From assembly GCF_024213555.1 (NCBI RefSeq), contig NZ_JANAVO010000001.1, positions 744,001 through 808,000 on the forward strand: a stretch of 64,000 bases of DNA, written 5' to 3'. Below the pieces are notes generated by a model that was not told where the DNA came from, did not search any database, and worked only from the letters and a program-made list of their open reading frames with translations. The stretch is from Allokutzneria sp. A3M-2-11 16 (GTDB lineage: Bacteria; Actinomycetota; Actinomycetes; Mycobacteriales; Pseudonocardiaceae). The position numbers were made by a program, and so were the translations under genes. Shown one piece after another: positions 36,030 through 44,381 of the stretch (position 1 is the first letter of the stretch; every line of letters begins with the position of its first letter).

Positions 36030-37291
36030 CGCTTGCTCCGCAACATGGGACCAATCCGGTCGCAGATCCCCTGCAACACTCCGGGAACGTCCGCCGTCCG
36101 CGTCCAGAGCTTGTCCAGTGCGGGCTCCGCGGTGGCGCGGATCTGCGGCCAGTTCTCGGGATACGCGAAGGCTTCGCCGTCGGTGATGCCGCGGACCAGG
36201 ATGTCGGTGACGGCCGGGCTCTTCGCGTAGAGGCGATCGGACTGAGCAAGCACGGAGCGGCGCGCGGGCGGGTAGAACTGGGCGAGGCGTTCGGTGCTCG
36301 CGCGTTCGCTGAGGAACTTCAGCAGTTCCGTTGCCAGCTTCGGGTTGTCGCTCTGCCGGAAGACGACCATCCCGGCCTGGCCGGTGACGTGGGGCTGGCC
36401 GCCAGGCCCGGCGGGCAGCGGCGCGACGCCCCAGCCGAAGGTCGAACCCTGGAGCTGGGAAAGCCGGGAGAGCTGGGTGATGGTGATCGCGGTCTTCCCG
36501 GCGTAGAAGCCCGGCTGCGAGCCGGGCGGCGTCGCTGTGCCCTCGGCGAAGGCCATCCGGTGGTAGAGCCCGATCGCCTCGACGGCGGCGCGGTCGGCCA
36601 ACCGGCAGGATCGGTCTTCTCGTTGGTACACAACGGTTCCGTGCGCTCGCAGCAGCGGGTCCAGGGTCGCCCAGACGAGCGGGCCGTACATCCCGCCCTC
36701 GTTGCTCTCGAAAGCGTGGCTGCCCGGCGGCAGGGTGGGTTTGAGCCGCGCGGTCAACTCCGCCATCCGCGCCCAGGTCCACTCACCGCGCGCGGCCAGT
36801 TCCGCGGGCTCGGGAAGCCCAGCCCTTGCCAGCATGTCCTTGTTGTAGATCGTGAAGAAAGGGCTGGTGGAGAACGGAATCCCGTACACCGCGTCGCCGG
36901 AGCGCCAGTTGGTGAACGCGGCGGGCACGTAGTCGTCGAAGTGGTAGCCCGGGTCCTCGCGCAGCGCACGGCCGACGTCGGCTAGCCTTCCCTTGGCCGC
37001 CATGCTGACCGCGTCGGGGGCGCCGAGCCACCCCAGATCGGGCGGGTCTCCCCCGGCGAGGCGGACGGAGAGCTTGGTGACGTACTCCGTCTGCGGGACC
37101 GACTGGATCCGCACGGCGACGCCGGGGCGCGTCGCGGCGAAAGCGTCGCCGAGTTCCTGGAAAGCGCGCAGCTGAGCCTGATCCGAGGTCCAGACGGTCA
37201 TCGTCAGGTGGTTGGGATCGGGGCGGTCACCGATCCCGCACGCGGCCGTGAGCACGAGGGTGATCGCGGCGAGCAGCGCGCGCTTCATCAC
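36026..37291 (-). CDS. Sugar ABC transporter substrate-binding lipoprotein
   Basis: 421 residues. The start is GTG 37291 or ATG 37288, both touching the regulator's stop. A lipoprotein signal ends in LTAAC. The mature domain is a family 1 solute-binding protein: LTMTVWTSDQAQLRAFQELGDAFAATRPGVAV, DPPDLGWLGAPDAV, AVYGIPFSTSPFFTIYNKDMLARAGL, and GMVVFRQSDNPKLATELLKFLSE. Anchored outside the membrane, it delivers a sugar to the two permeases. Confidence 0.92.
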   Translation of the reverse strand: MMKRALLAAITLVLTAACGIGDRPDPNHLTMTVWTSDQAQLRAFQELGDAFAATRPGVAVRIQSVPQTEYVTKLSVRLAGGDPPDLGWLGAPDAVSMAAKGRLADVGRALREDPGYHFDDYVPAAFTNWRSGDAVYGIPFSTSPFFTIYNKDMLARAGLPEPAELAARGEWTWARMAELTARLKPTLPPGSHAFESNEGGMYGPLVWATLDPLLRAHGTVVYQREDRSCRLADRAAVEAIGLYHRMAFAEGTATPPGSQPGFYAGKTAITITQLSRLSQLQGSTFGWGVAPLPAGPGGQPHVTGQAGMVVFRQSDNPKLATELLKFLSERASTERLAQFYPPARRSVLAQSDRLYAKSPAVTDILVRGITDGEAFAYPENWPQIRATAEPALDKLWTRTADVPGVLQGICDRIGPMLRSKR

Positions 37292-38298
37292 GGCCGCGCT
37301 TCCATTACCGACTTCCCTTGCCGCTCAGCACAATCAATCGTGTCGGTGGTGGCGGGCCCACCGTCGAGCCGTTCCATCAGTCGCTGAACGGCGACCTCGC
37401 CGATGCGGCGGCCCGGGATGTCGAAGCCCGACCAGAAACCAACGGTGTCCTCGTCTTCGGCAACCCCGGCGACCGCGACGGAAAGGTCCTCCGGTACCCG
37501 CAGCCCCCGTTTTCCCGCAGCGGCACGCAACGCCTCGGCGTACGTCGCGCCCTCCACGACCACCGCGCTGACTTGACGCTCCAGCAAATCATCCACAAAG
37601 GACGGTGTGATGCGGTCGAGCGGAACGATCTCAGCGGTGATCTCGGGGATCGCCGTCCGCAGGCCGTGCAACCGGTCGCCCGTCGCCGGGAGGTCCGGAT
37701 TGGACCCGACGTAGGTGATCCGGCGGTGCCCCAGGAGGATCAGGCGCCCGCCCAGCACGTAGCTCGCGGCGGCGTAACCGGGGGCCACGTTGGGAACCTC
37801 GCGCCCACCGCGCAGGAAGCGCTTGCCGATGAAGACGAAGGGGTAGTCCTCGGCGACGAGCTGTTCCAGTTCCGCCGGGATCTCATCGCGGCCGAGCAGG
37901 ATCGCAGCGTCGACCAGCCGGAGCTTGTTCTCCCCGTCCGCGTAGATGCTGCGGATCGGCCCGGAGGTGGCCGCACTGGTGAACAGCAGCAGGTCCTGGC
38001 CCGCGCGCTCGGCCGCCTCCTCGATGCCGAGCAGGAACGGGTGGTACCAGCCACCGTGGCGCGTGGTGAACACGCGCTCGTAGGTGAACACGCCGAGGAG
38101 CTGGCTGCGGCCCGTCGCCAGCCGCCGGGCCAGCGGGTCCGCCCGGTAGCCCAGCTCACGCGCCACGTCGAGCACGCGGCGCCGCGTCTCCTCCGGGATC
38201 GAGGTGGCCTTGTCCCGCAGGATCAGCGAGACCGCCGCCTGCGTGACACCGGCGCGCTTCGCGATGTCCGCCTGCGACACCCGGCTAGTTATGCGCAT
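37288..38298 (-). CDS. LacI-family regulator of the sugar ABC operon
   Basis: 336 residues from ATG 38298. The HTH is VSQADIAKRAGVTQAAVSLILRDKATSIPEETRRRVLDVARELGYRAD, then a periplasmic-binding-type sensor domain (LGVFTYERVFTTRHGGWYHPFLLGIEEAAERAGQDLLLF). It is the first gene of the operon, its stop touching the binding-protein start. An 18-bp perfect palindrome covers its start codon. It probably represses the whole unit, itself included, until the sugar binds. Confidence 0.93.
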   Translation of the reverse strand: MRITSRVSQADIAKRAGVTQAAVSLILRDKATSIPEETRRRVLDVARELGYRADPLARRLATGRSQLLGVFTYERVFTTRHGGWYHPFLLGIEEAAERAGQDLLLFTSAATSGPIRSIYADGENKLRLVDAAILLGRDEIPAELEQLVAEDYPFVFIGKRFLRGGREVPNVAPGYAAASYVLGGRLILLGHRRITYVGSNPDLPATGDRLHGLRTAIPEITAEIVPLDRITPSFVDDLLERQVSAVVVEGATYAEALRAAAGKRGLRVPEDLSVAVAGVAEDEDTVGFWSGFDIPGRRIGEVAVQRLMERLDGGPATTDTIDCAERQGKSVMEARP

Positions 38299-38303
38299 AA
38301 CTA
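38286..38303. promoter_or_regulatory. LacI-type operator overlapping the regulator's start codon
   Basis: TAGTTATGCGCATAACTA is a perfect 18-bp palindrome with the central CG usual for LacI-family sites. The ATG of the regulator lies inside it. It is 55 bp from the start of the divergent membrane gene at 38358, so it may affect both. Confidence 0.82.
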
Positions 38304-38357
38304 AACGGTGGCAGGCCGCCCGGGGCGACGTCAAGGGGGCTTGGAAGGATCTGCGGT

Positions 38358-38948
38358 ATGACGACATCCCGGAAGTTCGCCAAGGCCGTCACCGAGGTGC
38401 TGAGCCCGTACGTGGTGCTCGCGGTCCTGGCGTTCGTCGTCGGCGCCTGGCCTCATCCGGAGCGCGGCGAGGCGCTGTGGTGGGCCGCCGCGCTCGCCCT
38501 CGGCAGCTGCGTCATCCCCTACGTCGTCATCGTCGCCGGGGCCCGGCGCGGCCGGTGGGACGGCCACCACGTCAACAACCGCGCGGGACGGCTGATCCCG
38601 CTGGTGATCATCACCGTGTCGATCATCGTGGTGACCGTCGCGATGGGCCTCACGAAGGCGCCGTCGCACATGTTCGCGCTGGGCCTCGGGGAGGTCGTGC
38701 TCATCGTGGTGCTCGGCCTGATCACCGTGCTGGGCCGGTGGAAGGTGAGCGTGCACGCCGCGGTCGGTGCTGCGACGGTGGTCATCGTCGCGATCCTGTA
38801 CGGCGCCGTGTGGCACGTCCTGTGGCCGCTCGTGGTGCTGCTGGGCTGGTCCCGGGTCGCGCTGAGGGACCACACCGTGGCGCAGGTGCTCGTCGGCGCC
38901 GCGCTCGGCATCGCCTTCCCCGCGGTGCTCTACCCGCCGATGCTGTAG
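38358..38948 (+). CDS. PAP2-like integral membrane protein
   Basis: 196 residues from ATG 38358 with about six membrane helices. The order resembles the PAP2/phosphatase membrane family: RGRWDGHHVNNRAGRLIPL, KVSVHAAVGAATVVIVAILYG, then GWSRVALRDHTVAQVLVGAALG, matching the SRV...H..DV.aG signature in altered form. The catalytic set is incomplete by eye (first motif weak), so phosphatase activity is uncertain. It ends 19 bp inside the convergent flavin-binding gene. Confidence 0.78.
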   Translation: MTTSRKFAKAVTEVLSPYVVLAVLAFVVGAWPHPERGEALWWAAALALGSCVIPYVVIVAGARRGRWDGHHVNNRAGRLIPLVIITVSIIVVTVAMGLTKAPSHMFALGLGEVVLIVVLGLITVLGRWKVSVHAAVGAATVVIVAILYGAVWHVLWPLVVLLGWSRVALRDHTVAQVLVGAALGIAFPAVLYPPML

Positions 38949-39355
38949 TCGGTGGAGTACCACCGGCGCGGGCGCATGCGGAACGTCGCGATCGTCAGGC
39001 CCTCCATCTGCTTCAGGAAGTCAGCGGCAGCGTCGCCCTCCATGTAGCGGTAGGCCAGGGCCTCGACCTCCGCCCACGGCGTCTCGTGATCGATGGCCAC
39101 CACCGGACCCGAGACGCTGACGTAGCGGTACGGCGGGTTCTCGTCCTGCACGACCAGGGTGAACTCGCGCGCGGCCTCGGCCAGCCGGTACTTCAGCGAC
39201 TCCGGCGCGGTCTGCACGAGGACGTCCCCGCCGGGCTCGTAGTGGTACCAGACCGGCACAGCGAGCGGCGGGCCCTCGGCGCGCGCGATGCTGATCACCC
39301 CGATGTGGACGCCCGCCAGGAACTCCTCGCGCTTCGACTCAGTCATCACTGCCAT
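38930..39355 (-). CDS. Pyridoxamine 5'-phosphate oxidase-like FMN/F420-binding protein
   Basis: 141 residues from ATG 39355 (ATG 39346 also possible). Split-barrel fold: [70 protein letters not shown], and a terminal [13 protein letters not shown]. It belongs to the small PPOX family binding FMN or F420; the reaction is unknown. A GACCA/TGGTC dyad lies just upstream at ~39359-39375. Confidence 0.85.
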   Translation of the reverse strand: MAVMTESKREEFLAGVHIGVISIARAEGPPLAVPVWYHYEPGGDVLVQTAPESLKYRLAEAAREFTLVVQDENPPYRYVSVSGPVVAIDHETPWAEVEALAYRYMEGDAAADFLKQMEGLTIATFRMRPRRWYSTDYSIGG

Positions 39356-39512
39356 GCCGACCAGTCAAGTTGGTCACGCGGTGGTGTGCCATGCGCGCGC
39401 GTCCGAGATGGATGTCCGTGCGTCTGCGGAGGTAGAAATTTCTTCGGGGGGCGTGTCCATGCGGCCATGTCCCGTTCGTAGTGATGGTGACACCAACGCT
39501 GAGGAGCGCGAC

Positions 39513-39863
39513 ATGAAGTACATGCTGCTGATCAACGCCGGTTCGATCGACGCGAGCGGCGGGGCCGCTGAGTGCTCGGTCGAGGACTGGATGGCCTACG
39601 ACAAGGACGTCCGGGAGGCGGGCGTCCTGGTGTCCGGGGAGTCGCTCGCCGACCTGGTCACCGCCACCACCGTGCGCGTCGGCGAGGACGGGAAGCGGCT
39701 GGTCACCGATGGTCCGTTCGCGGAGAGCCGCGAGGTCCTCGGCGGGTTCTACGTCATCGACGTTCCGGATCTGGACGCCGCGCTGGACTGGGCCGCGCGG
39801 TGCCCCGGCGCGCGCGGCAGCGGCTCCGTCGTGGTGCGGCCGGTCGCCGACTTCGGGGCCTGA
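39513..39863 (+). CDS. YciI-family (DGPF) protein
   Basis: 116 residues from ATG 39513 with GAGGAG upstream. YciI signature: MKYMLLINAG, VLVSGESLADLVTATTVRV, LVTDGPFAESREVLGGFYVIDVPDLDAALDWAARCPGA. The DGPF motif is present. It is followed two bases later by an ECF sigma factor gene of the ECF42 type, which is known to travel with DGPF genes and often controls them. Confidence 0.93.
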   Translation: MKYMLLINAGSIDASGGAAECSVEDWMAYDKDVREAGVLVSGESLADLVTATTVRVGEDGKRLVTDGPFAESREVLGGFYVIDVPDLDAALDWAARCPGARGSGSVVVRPVADFGA

Positions 39864-39864
39864 G

Positions 39865-41061
39865 GTGACCGATTCGGTGGCGGGCGTGTTCCGCGAGGAG
39901 CACGGCCGGTTGCTGGCGGCGCTCGTCCGCCGGTTCGGCGATCTGGACCTGGCCGAGGAGGTGGCTTCGGAGGCGGTCGAGATCGCGCTCACCCGATGGC
40001 CGGTCGACGGGGTCCCGCCGAATCCGGGGGCGTGGTTGATGACCACCGCGCGGCGCCGGGCGGTGGACCGGTTGCGGCGGGACCGGGCCTACGCCGAGCG
40101 GCTGGCGGTGCTCCGCGTGGAGGCGGAGCGGGCCGATCCCGCGCCCGCCGCCGATGTCGGGGACGGCCTGCCGGACGAGCGGTTGCAGCTGTTCTTCACC
40201 TGCGCGCACCCCGCGCTGCCCGCGGAGGACCGTGTGGCGTTGACGCTGCGCTGCCTCGCCGGGATGACCACGCCCGAGGTGGCGCGGGCGTTCCTGGTCC
40301 CGGTGGAGACCATGGCCAAGCGGATCACGCGGGCGAAGAAGAAGATCCGCGAGGCGCGCATCCCGTTCCGCGTGCCCGGCGCCGACGAGCTGCCCGAACG
40401 CCTGCCCGGAGTGCTCCAGGTCGTCTACTCGATCTTCACCGAAGGCTATGCGGCGCACCGGTCCGAGCTGGCCGAGGAGGCGATCCGGCTGGCGCGGATA
40501 CTGCGCGCGCTGATGCCCGCGGAGCGCGAGGTCGCCGGGCTGCTGGCGTTGCTGCTGCTGGTCCACGCCCGCCGGGAGGCGCGCGGCGACGAACTGGTCC
40601 TGCTGGAGGAGCAGGATCGCGCTCTCTGGGATCGCGCCATGATCGCGGAGGGGACCCGCCTGGTCGAGGTCGCGCTGACCGGCGGGCGCCCCGGCCCGTA
40701 CGGCGTGCAGGCCGCGATCGCCGCGCTCCACGACGAGGCGGCCGATCTCGCCGACACCGACTGGCCGCAGATCGTCGCGCTGTACGAGGTGCTGCTGGCT
40801 CTGCTGCCGTCCCCCGTCGTCGCGCTGAACCGGGCGGTCGCCGTTGCCATGCGAGATGGCGCTGAGGCCGGGCTCGCGCTGCTCGACGAGCTGGCCGACG
40901 ATCCGCAGCTGCGCAGCTACCACCCGTACTCCACCGCCCGCGCCGAGCTGTTGCGCCTGCTCGGCCGGGATTCCGAGGCCGCGCTTGCCTTCCGGCGGGC
41001 TTTGGAGCTGGCCGGTACCGAGTCCGAGCGCGCGCACCTGCGGCGCAAATTGGAGGGTTGA
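39865..41061 (+). CDS. ECF42-type RNA polymerase sigma factor with C-terminal TPR-like extension
   Basis: About 398 residues from GTG 39865. Region 2 reads EEHGRLLAALVRRFGDLDLAEEVASEAVEIALTRWPVDGVPPNPGAWLMTTARRRAVDRLRRD, region 4 LTLRCLAGMTTPEVARAFLVPVETMAKRITRAKKKIRE. A ~230-residue extension (LPGVLQVVYSIFTEGY, LLALLLLVHARREAR, HPYSTARAELLRLLGR) is the helical ECF42 C-terminal domain. There is no anti-sigma gene, as usual for this group; the DGPF gene upstream is its usual partner. Confidence 0.92.
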   Translation: MTDSVAGVFREEHGRLLAALVRRFGDLDLAEEVASEAVEIALTRWPVDGVPPNPGAWLMTTARRRAVDRLRRDRAYAERLAVLRVEAERADPAPAADVGDGLPDERLQLFFTCAHPALPAEDRVALTLRCLAGMTTPEVARAFLVPVETMAKRITRAKKKIREARIPFRVPGADELPERLPGVLQVVYSIFTEGYAAHRSELAEEAIRLARILRALMPAEREVAGLLALLLLVHARREARGDELVLLEEQDRALWDRAMIAEGTRLVEVALTGGRPGPYGVQAAIAALHDEAADLADTDWPQIVALYEVLLALLPSPVVALNRAVAVAMRDGAEAGLALLDELADDPQLRSYHPYSTARAELLRLLGRDSEAALAFRRALELAGTESERAHLRRKLEG

Positions 41062-41062
41062 C

Positions 41063-41818
41063 GTGGATCTTGCTCGTGGTTGGGATCTCGCCGCTGCCGG
41101 GTACGAGTCGTATTACGTGCCTCGGTTCGCCCCGTGGGTGGACAGTGCCGTGCGAGCGATCACTTCGCCGCTCCCTGACGGCCCGATCCTGGTGCCGTGC
41201 TGTGGCACGTTCCCGGAGCTCGACGTCTTGGTGGAGTTGTTCCCTGACCGCGAGATCGTCGGCATCGACCTTTCCCCGGGCATGCTCCGGCTCGCCCGGG
41301 AACGCGCCACCGGGCGGCAGCGGGTGCGCCTCGTCCAGGGCGACGCGGCCATCCTCGATGATCACTGGACTGGCAGGTGTGCGGCGGTCGTGTCGGTTTT
41401 CGGGCTCCAGCAGCTGCCTTCGCCCGATGCCGCCATCCGCTCGTGGGCTTCGGCTCTTCGTCCTGGTGGTGTGCTGTCCGTCATGTTCTGGCCGAGCACC
41501 ACGGAGCCTTTTGGCCCGTTTTCCTTGCTGTCCAAGGTTCTTCGGGCTCATGTGCCCGCCGGGGACCGTTCGTGGGAGCAACGCCTCTCGTTTCCCGGTG
41601 TCGTCGTGGACAAGTACGTCGCGCACGAGATGTCGCATCCGAGCGCGGCGGAGTTCTTCGCTTCCCACACCGAGTCCGGCCCGCTCCGCCCGCTGGCCGA
41701 TGATCGTGGCCGCGAGTTCGTCGCTCGGCTTCGCGAAGAGTTCCTGCGGCTCGCTCCGTGCGGCAAATGGCACCACCGGCCTTGCGCGCGCCACATCGTC
41801 GCTCGCGTCACAGCTTGA
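41063..41818 (+). CDS. SAM-dependent methyltransferase (class I)
   Basis: 251 residues from GTG 41063 with GGAGGG overlapping the sigma factor's last codon, so the three genes form one unit. Motif I is ILVPCCGTFPELDVLVELFP, followed by IVGIDLSPGMLRLARERA, VRLVQGDAAIL and VFGLQQLPSPDAAIRSWASALRPGGVLSVMFW. The motif I Cys-Cys is unusual. The acceptor is unknown. It overlaps the DUF222 gene by 11 bp. Confidence 0.85.
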   Translation: MDLARGWDLAAAGYESYYVPRFAPWVDSAVRAITSPLPDGPILVPCCGTFPELDVLVELFPDREIVGIDLSPGMLRLARERATGRQRVRLVQGDAAILDDHWTGRCAAVVSVFGLQQLPSPDAAIRSWASALRPGGVLSVMFWPSTTEPFGPFSLLSKVLRAHVPAGDRSWEQRLSFPGVVVDKYVAHEMSHPSAAEFFASHTESGPLRPLADDRGREFVARLREEFLRLAPCGKWHHRPCARHIVARVTA

Positions 41819-43031
41819 GGTGGCCGACCCTGATGTTGCGCATGGGTTGTTGGTCGGGGTCGACCCAGCGCGGTGGGATGAACGTCGGGATGCCGTGCTC
41901 GAAGACGATCTCCCAGTCTCCTTGGTGCACAACGTGATGGTGGTGTGAGCAGAGCAGGACGAGGTTGCCGAGGTCGGTCGGTCCGCCGTCGATCCAATGC
42001 ACCACGTGATGAGCTTCTGTCCACGCGGGTGGCCGATCACACCCGGGGAAGGCGCATCCCTTGTCCCGCACCGCTAACGCCCTGCGCTGCGTCACCGTCG
42101 CCAGCCGTCGGCTCCGTCCTACGTCCAGGGGCAGGCTTTCGCCGCCGAGGACGACGGGCATGACCTCGGCATCGCAGGCCACCAGCCGCACCGACCCCGC
42201 TGACGTCGGGTCGTCCCATTGGGTGTATCCGGCGCCGGTCCACTCGTGCAGGTTGTCCCAGGACATCGTGACCACCACCCGGGGCCGCTCCTCACCACAG
42301 GTCGGCAGATCCTGAGAGGCCATCGCGATCGCGATCACCTCCGCGAAGGCGTCGGCATACCGCTGCTCGGTGGTGCGCGGGTCTTTCTCCCCACCCACCG
42401 GGCGGGGCTTGGCGAGGGCGTGCAACACGGTCTTGATCTTCGCGCCGGTGATCGGGTCGAACGCCGCTTTGATCATCAGGTAGCCGTGTTCGTTGGTCCC
42501 CATCCGCAGATACCGCCGCGCATACCCTTCCTGCTCGTCGCGGTGCACACCTTCGGGGTCGATCCGCGACCGCAACACCTTGCCCGCATAGGTCAGCTGA
42601 CGCGGATTCAACCGGGGTGCGTGCTGGCAGAGCACATCTTCGGCTTTCCCGGCCTTCTCCGCCGGGACCTTGCCCACCGTCCCCGAGATGATCAACGCAC
42701 GACGGCCACTGATCTTCCCCTCCCGCAACAACGCCTGCGTCCTCGGCAGAGACGGGAGTTCGCGCACCAGACGAGCACGCTGACCGGCCTCACCGGAGTC
42801 CAACTTCAACTTCACCCGCAACAGCACCGCGAGATCCTTACACCCGTAATCGGAGTGCATACCCTGCGACTCGGCCTCCGCCGCACCATCGGTGGCGGCG
42901 GCGGTGACCATGTTCGTCAGGGTCTCCATGTCCTGCATCCACTCCAGCAACGCATCACCGGTCAACCTCTAGGTGTCGCACGCGGCGAAGTGCACTTTCA
43001 GGGAAGCGATGGATTCCTTGGGATCAAACAC
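41808..43031 (-). pseudogene. DUF222/HNH endonuclease-family gene with in-frame TAG near the start
   Basis: The natural start is GTG 43031 behind a near-perfect ribosome site (AGGAGGTG). It reads VFDPKESIASLKVHFAACDT, then TAG at 42969-42971, then straight on in the same frame as TGDALLEWMQDMETLTNMV. The rest is intact: a DUF222 domain and a C-terminal HNH motif (CAFPGCDRPPAWTEAHHVVHWIDGG...LCSHHHHVVHQG). TTG 42965 right after the stop could allow reinitiation. These 13E12-type proteins are numerous in actinomycetes and their role is debated. Either a recent nonsense mutation or a regulated restart. Confidence 0.85.
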
Positions 43032-43190
43032 AATTCACCTCCTTCGACTCCCTTCAATTATCTCAGCAGTCAAGATCGAAATCGAAGCACCATCGAGTGA
43101 ATTCCAGCAATACCAACAACTTCAGCACGCAACCGCAATATGGCCACATAACGCGACAAAGAGAAAACGCAAGGGCCACAACGAAACCGA
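43032..43190. other. AT-rich leader upstream of the DUF222-HNH gene
   Basis: About 160 bp with clearly lower GC than the genome average, with A-rich stretches (GACAAAGAGAAAACGC). It joins the HNH gene's ribosome site to the structured element at 43191-43297. Its composition could mark the HNH gene unit as acquired DNA. Confidence 0.5.
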
Positions 43191-43297
43191 GGCTTTACCT
43201 GGGGCGCGCGTGCCATACGCTCATCGCGAGGGCCGGGGTTTCATCCCGTGCCCCTAAGAGGCCCAACGGCACGCGCAAGGGGTCCCCAGGTCAAGCC
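43191..43297. ncRNA. Candidate structured RNA element (strand uncertain)
   Basis: A long imperfect helix: GGCTT-t-ACCTGGGG-c-GCGCGTGCC (43191-43214) pairs with GGCACGCGC (43268-43276), CCCCAGGT (43284-43291) and AAGCC (43293-43297). Inside are GGGCC/GGCCC (43230-43234 with 43260-43264) and GGGG/CCCC (43235-43238 with 43251-43254). Further right on the plus strand, AACCC-atc-GGGTT and CAGGGTGAATCC recall parts of the c-di-AMP (ydaO) riboswitch, but its conserved 3' part is missing. It could serve either the HNH gene (minus) or the gene at 43389 (plus). Confidence 0.5.
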
Positions 43298-43388
43298 GAC
43301 CCCACGCAGGAACCCATCGGGTTAACCCCCGCAGGGTGAATCCGGACGGAAGACGATTGCCCCCCTTGCCACCTGGCTATTCGCAGAC

Positions 43389-43850
43389 ATGGGCACGACA
43401 GTCGTCCGTGACGGCACCTGGCTGAGCGACGAAGTGACCGAGGCGGTCATGGCGTCGGCTCGCGCGCTGGCCGCGACCGGGGAGCAGGCGCAGGTTCAGC
43501 GACTGCTCGCGGCCCGGCTGGGCCTGCGGGCAAGCGCGCACGTGGCGGAGGGGGCGTTCGCGCTGCGCCCCAGTGTCGCCACGGGTGACCTGATCAACGT
43601 CACCCGAACCGCCTGGCGCCTCGTGGAGATCACCCTCGGCGAGCTCCTCGTGCCGTACGGGGCCGATCCCGTGCTCCCGGTGACCCGCGCCGCCGAGCCC
43701 GGCTTCGCGCTGAGGCGCCTGGGACCGCCGTTGCTGCGGCTCGGGAACGTGCTGTGGGCCCGCGCGCGGTGCTCGCGGATCAGGTTCGTCAGCGAGCAGA
43801 TCCAGCTCGCCGCGGGCGACGTCCTGGCGCACGCCATCCGGTGGCGCTAG
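43389..43850 (+). CDS. Hypothetical protein
   Basis: 153 residues from ATG 43389. The sequence (MGTTVVRDGTWLSDEVTEAVMASARALAATGEQAQVQRLLAARLGLR, then FVSEQIQLAAGDVLAHAIRWR) is helical and soluble, with no motif I recognise. It lies about 90 bp downstream of the structured element, which could control it. Coding bias is normal for this genome. Confidence 0.65.
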   Translation: MGTTVVRDGTWLSDEVTEAVMASARALAATGEQAQVQRLLAARLGLRASAHVAEGAFALRPSVATGDLINVTRTAWRLVEITLGELLVPYGADPVLPVTRAAEPGFALRRLGPPLLRLGNVLWARARCSRIRFVSEQIQLAAGDVLAHAIRWR

Positions 43851-43867
43851 GAGTTCCCAGCACCGGC

Positions 43868-44284
43868 ATGCTGAGCCCCATGACGCCCACGGAGCCGCGG
43901 ATCGGCCGCACCTACCGGGTCCGCATCCCTCGCGACGAGAGTCCCGCCAAGTACGTCACCGGCAGTCCGGGCCGGGGCGAGGCGGACCTGATGTTCCTCC
44001 AGATGGCGTTCGTCCACGGCGACGGGCTCAGCGACGACTTCGACATCACGCTGACCTCCGTCGGCGAGGTGCTCGCGGGCGAGCCAGCGGTCACCGGGGT
44101 CAAGGTCGTGGACACCACTCGCGTCAGCACTCCCCTGTCACCGGAGGTGGCAGCCGCGCTCGGCCTGTCCCCGGGCGTGGAGTACGTGGTCGAAGGGGTG
44201 TTGAAGGACGCGAGGTCCGGCGAGCCCGTCCAGGTGCTGGCCGAGGAGACGCTCACCATTCCCGCGTCCTGGCTCCACGAATAA
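43868..44284 (+). CDS. Hypothetical protein resembling a stand-alone UTRA ligand domain
   Basis: About 138 residues from ATG 43868 (ATG 43880 also possible), 17 bp after the previous gene. PRIGRTYRVRIPRDESPAKYV and STPLSPEVAAALGLSPGVEYVVEGVLKDARSGEPVQVLAEETLTIPASW follow the pattern of the UTRA domain in GntR regulators (LGL..G..V, GEPV...E). No DNA-binding domain is present. It could be a ligand-binding remnant or a separate binding protein. Confidence 0.55.
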   Translation: MLSPMTPTEPRIGRTYRVRIPRDESPAKYVTGSPGRGEADLMFLQMAFVHGDGLSDDFDITLTSVGEVLAGEPAVTGVKVVDTTRVSTPLSPEVAAALGLSPGVEYVVEGVLKDARSGEPVQVLAEETLTIPASWLHE

Positions 44285-44314
44285 GACGAGCATTCACACT
44301 AGATTTTCACATGA

Positions 44315-44343
44315 TTGACCAGGTGCCTTGTTGGCCCTATGTT
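44315..44343 (+). promoter_or_regulatory. Vegetative sigma-70-type promoter
   Basis: TTGACC (44315-44320), a 17-bp spacer, then TATGTT (44338-44343). It stands 38 bp before the start of the secreted-protein gene in a locally AT-rich stretch. Confidence 0.6.
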
Positions 44344-44381
44344 GGTGCATCGATCCACTTCTGCAACGGAAAGGGTCGTCC

